This document shows, in pieces, positions 4,057 to 5,764 of a DNA stretch of 5,764 nucleotides (positions within the stretch are counted from its first letter, which is position 1; each line of letters opens with the position of its first letter). Both the position numbers and the translations under genes were made by a program. The notes under the pieces are model-generated. The model was not told the origin of the DNA. It saw nothing but the letters and a program-made list of their open reading frames with translations, and searched no databases. Source of the DNA: an uncultured Eubacteriales bacterium (GTDB lineage Bacteria; Bacillota; Clostridia; Peptostreptococcales; Anaerovoracaceae); assembly GCA_900551415.1 (NCBI GenBank), contig URWB01000133.1, positions 1 to 5,764 on the forward strand, written 5' to 3'.

Positions 4057-4733
4057 CGGTCATCGCGCAAAGTCTTCTGCGCCGACTTCATGCTGCGCCG
4101 GAAAAAGAAGTCCTCCGCGCCGGAAACAATAACGGCGTGGTTCGTACGCTTCAGACTGCCGTCATTCCCAATATCCGGCTGGGAAATGTTTGCATGGAAA
4201 ACTGCAAGGTGCTCGTGACGGATGACGCAGATTTTGCGCTTAGCGATGAAAACGGCAGGATATTTCCGGCTGAAATACTGCTTGGATGGGATGTGATCTC
4301 CCGGTATCACTGGAGTTATTCCGCAAAAGATAAATCCTTATCGGTCAGCTTACCGGAAAAGATGGCTGAACATCTAAGTCCCGAAATCAAACACGGTCCT
4401 ATCGTTTACCCGGAGTATGCTGGGCAATGCTTTAGGGCCAGAGTTGATACCGGGCATACCGGCTCTATCCTCAGCGCTTCTTGGTATTCCTGGCTTCCGG
4501 ACATTGAATATCACAAAAGCGAAATTGCCGGTGTTGGCTCTTCGCAATATAAACGGATCCCCTTTGTGCGAATGCTGCGACTTCGGTTTCAAAACCAGAC
4601 GATTTATTTGCAAGATGTTGATATTTGCGACAAGCTATACGGCCAACCGGCGGAGATAGAGGCGCTGCTGGGATACGATTTTCTGGAAGGCCGAGACTGG
4701 CTGCTGGAGCAGGCGTTCAAGCTGCTGTCATAA
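4053..4733 (+). CDS. Two-lobed retropepsin-like aspartic protease, first-lobe catalytic motif deleted
   Basis: The 226-codon frame holds most of two retropepsin-like lobes. Lobe 1 has MTVIAQSLLRRL directly after where VDTGAG would stand, then a mid-region with RLGNVCMENCKVLVTD, and closes with EILLGWDVISRYHW. Lobe 2 has RARVDTGHTGSI (near residues 130-141), with the catalytic Asp-Thr-Gly intact, and closes with EALLGYDFLEGRDWL. The parallel LLGxD endings show an internal duplication, giving a single-chain layout like pepsin. In lobe 1 the codons run His-Arg-Val-Ala-Gly-Met, so Asp-Thr-Gly is missing by a nine-base gap after base 4046. No ribosome binding site precedes ATG 4053; translation would depend on restart from the frameshifted 5' part at 3964. 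Lobe 2 could still act as a dimer, as single-lobe retropepsins do. More likely the gene is decaying. The substrate is unknown; no signal peptide is visible. Confidence 0.72.
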   Translation: MTVIAQSLLRRLHAAPEKEVLRAGNNNGVVRTLQTAVIPNIRLGNVCMENCKVLVTDDADFALSDENGRIFPAEILLGWDVISRYHWSYSAKDKSLSVSLPEKMAEHLSPEIKHGPIVYPEYAGQCFRARVDTGHTGSILSASWYSWLPDIEYHKSEIAGVGSSQYKRIPFVRMLRLRFQNQTIYLQDVDICDKLYGQPAEIEALLGYDFLEGRDWLLEQAFKLLS

Positions 4734-4743
4734 GCAACAAGGC

Positions 4744-4757
4744 TCGGAAGGTTCCGA
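4744..4757. promoter_or_regulatory. Palindrome between the protease and hydrolase genes
   Basis: TCGGAA (4744-4749) and TTCCGA (4752-4757) are perfect inverted arms around GG. With two central bases it is a poor RNA hairpin and no T run follows, so an operator is likelier than a terminator. The 81-base gap 4734-4814 shows no convincing -35/-10 pair. Regulation of the hydrolase gene by a protein binding here is only a possibility. Confidence 0.3.
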
Positions 4758-4814
4758 TCTTCTGATGTAACAACTGCCGTGCAGGGGAACATGAAATTTA
4801 TGGAGGACTACAAT

Positions 4815-5309
4815 ATGAAAAACAGTGCATTGGTCGTGATCGACCTGCAAAACGACATCACGAAAAACTACAAGGAAATCATTGCAAAAGTCAATGAAGC
4901 GATTGACTGGGCAGAGCAAAAAGAACTGTGGATCGTCTACATTCAGCATAACAACCTTTCTGCGGGAACGAGAACCTTCAAGCCCGGCACCCGTGGTGCA
5001 GAGCTGGTGCCGGAGCTGAACGTCGTATCCAATCATATCTTTACGAAGGTAAAGAGCAATGCCCTGACCAGCGAGGCATTTACCGCCTTTATTCAGGAGC
5101 ATGGAATTTCCGAATTTTACGTCGTTGGTGCGGATGCCGCGGCCTGCATCAGATCCACCTGCTACAATATGGCAAAAAGCGGCTATACCGTTCATGTGCT
5201 GTCGGACTGCATCACCAGCTACGATAAAAAGAAGCTTCCGGAGCTGCTTGCGTATTACGAAAGTAAGGGCTGCAAAGTCCTGTCGCTTCAGGAAGCTGTA
5301 CAAGCGTAA
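4815..5309 (+). CDS. Isochorismatase-family cysteine hydrolase
   Basis: The 164-residue cytosolic protein has the family fold and all catalytic elements: Asp10 in ALVVIDLQND, Lys78 in HIFTKVKSNAL, and nucleophile Cys111 in VVGADAAACIRSTCYNM. Between these, FKPGTRGAELVPEL (55-68) is the usual substrate-gating segment. Family members hydrolyse amide or vinyl-ether bonds in small metabolites such as nicotinamide, isochorismate or ureido acids. This one is closest in look to the short, generic cysteine hydrolases, so the substrate is not predicted. ATG 4815 is chosen over in-frame GTG 4779 and ATG 4791 because TGGAGGA (4801-4807) lies seven bases upstream and the family begins just before this beta strand. 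A methyltransferase gene follows after 28 bases, and the two are probably co-transcribed. The gene is intact, unlike its left neighbours. Confidence 0.9.
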   Translation: MKNSALVVIDLQNDITKNYKEIIAKVNEAIDWAEQKELWIVYIQHNNLSAGTRTFKPGTRGAELVPELNVVSNHIFTKVKSNALTSEAFTAFIQEHGISEFYVVGADAAACIRSTCYNMAKSGYTVHVLSDCITSYDKKKLPELLAYYESKGCKVLSLQEAVQA

Positions 5310-5337
5310 TATTCACAGGAGGAAGGGAGCCAACGAA

Positions 5338-5764
5338 ATGAATAACAAAGCCAGTATTACCGCCCTGATGAGTGCCTTCGGACGGGCGTTTCACGCAGAA
5401 AATGAAGAACATCCGGTTTTCGCCGATCACCTTGCCAAAAACCTGATGACGGAGGAAGAATATGCCGCTGTTCAGGGCTATATCCGCGGCGGAGCGCAGT
5501 TCTTTGAACCGGAAATCGACCCCGCTGAACAGACACCGAAGGAGCTGCTGCGCAAGCTCATAAATACGCACATCGCGCCGTCACCGCTCTGCCGCGCAGC
5601 CTACATGGAGAAGGCTTTGAAAACCGCCGTCCTGACCGGCACAAAGCAATATGTCATCCTCGGCGCAGGCATGGACACCTTTGCTTTCCGGGAGCCGGAG
5701 TTTCTATCGAAGTACCGGGTATTCGAGGTCGATCACCCTCTGACGCAGGCAGACAAAAAGGAAA
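5338..5764 (+). CDS. Class I SAM-dependent methyltransferase, leucine carboxyl methyltransferase type (partial)
   Basis: The first 142 codons are present and the frame runs off the right edge; family members are usually about 270-300 residues. The N-terminal cap (ITALMSAFGRAFHAENEEHP, then FADHLAKNLM) and SPLCRAAYMEKAL lead into the SAM-binding loop QYVILGAGMDTFAFR (104-118). FEVDHPLTQADKK (129-141) follows, whose acidic residues bind the ribose of SAM. This pattern is the TIGR00027/PF04072 group, which methylates carboxyl or hydroxyl groups of small molecules or, in eukaryotes, protein C-termini. The bacterial substrates are mostly unknown. The start is supported by GGGAG (5325-5329) eight bases upstream, preceded by AGGAGG (5317-5322). 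It lies 28 bases behind the cysteine hydrolase gene, suggesting one transcript and possibly related substrates. Confidence 0.9.
   Translation, partial: MNNKASITALMSAFGRAFHAENEEHPVFADHLAKNLMTEEEYAAVQGYIRGGAQFFEPEIDPAEQTPKELLRKLINTHIAPSPLCRAAYMEKALKTAVLTGTKQYVILGAGMDTFAFREPEFLSKYRVFEVDHPLTQADKKE

Noticed and set aside
4728..5303. Long open frame of 191 codons on the minus strand opposite the cysteine hydrolase
   Set aside because: The forward frame is a complete isochorismatase-family protein with all catalytic residues and a ribosome binding site. The reverse translation has no recognisable family and arises from codon bias.
1..5764. CRISPR arrays, tRNA or rRNA genes, integrase or transposase genes, attachment sites
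   Set aside because: No repeated spacer pattern, tRNA-like fold, recombinase motif or paired direct repeats flanking a unit could be seen.

Overview
The window looks like an accessory region of a low-to-mid GC gut Firmicute, probably Clostridia (Lachnospiraceae or Oscillospiraceae). This is inferred from strong AGGAGG-type ribosome binding sites, a consensus sigma-A promoter, and families common in that group: a KTR zinc-ribbon protein, an EFR1-type flavodoxin/ferredoxin, an XRE-type desulfoferrodoxin-like tail, a two-lobed retropepsin and a TIGR00027-type methyltransferase. Base composition is mosaic. About 51-1308 and 3436-3963 are AT-rich. About 1309-3435 and 3964-5764 are richer in GC. 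The composition changes coincide with broken genes, so the window reads as a patchwork of pieces joined by recombination.

Left part (1-1466): a GC-rich hairpin repeat lies at the edge. It is followed by the effector-binding (GyrI-like) part of a regulator without a DNA-binding domain, and then by a regulator with two MerR-type DNA-binding domains. The MerR sequence ends abruptly near 1308 and runs into a short hydrophobic C-terminal scrap of another protein.

Middle part (1467-3363), the best preserved module: a perfect TTGACA-17-TATAAT promoter is overlapped by a long palindrome, the likely operator. It drives a TetR-family repressor translationally coupled to a small KTR zinc-ribbon protein, and a strong intrinsic terminator starts at the KTR stop codon. 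Next comes an intact flavodoxin fused to a 2x[4Fe-4S] ferredoxin (EFR1 family), a plausible but unproven target of the repressor.

Gene graveyard (3339-4733): the first 30 or so codons of a membrane-anchored protein overlap the end of the EFR1 gene and are cut off near 3436. There they join the C-terminal desulfoferrodoxin-like domain of an XRE-type regulator that has lost its DNA-binding half and carries a one-base frameshift. Then follows a two-lobed retropepsin-like aspartic protease gene with a one-base frameshift in a G run. Its first lobe lacks exactly the three codons expected to encode the catalytic Asp-Thr-Gly, while its second lobe keeps this motif.

Right part (4734-5764): an intact isochorismatase-type cysteine hydrolase is followed 28 bases later by a class I SAM-dependent methyltransferase of the leucine carboxyl methyltransferase type, which runs off the right edge. 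They look like one operon.

I see no CRISPR array, tRNA, rRNA, recombinase or transposase. The observations most worth a second look are the two-lobed retropepsin with a selectively deleted catalytic motif, the TetR/KTR operator-terminator unit, and the number of domain-level truncations within 4.7 kb. I do not see a complete, clearly new multi-gene system.
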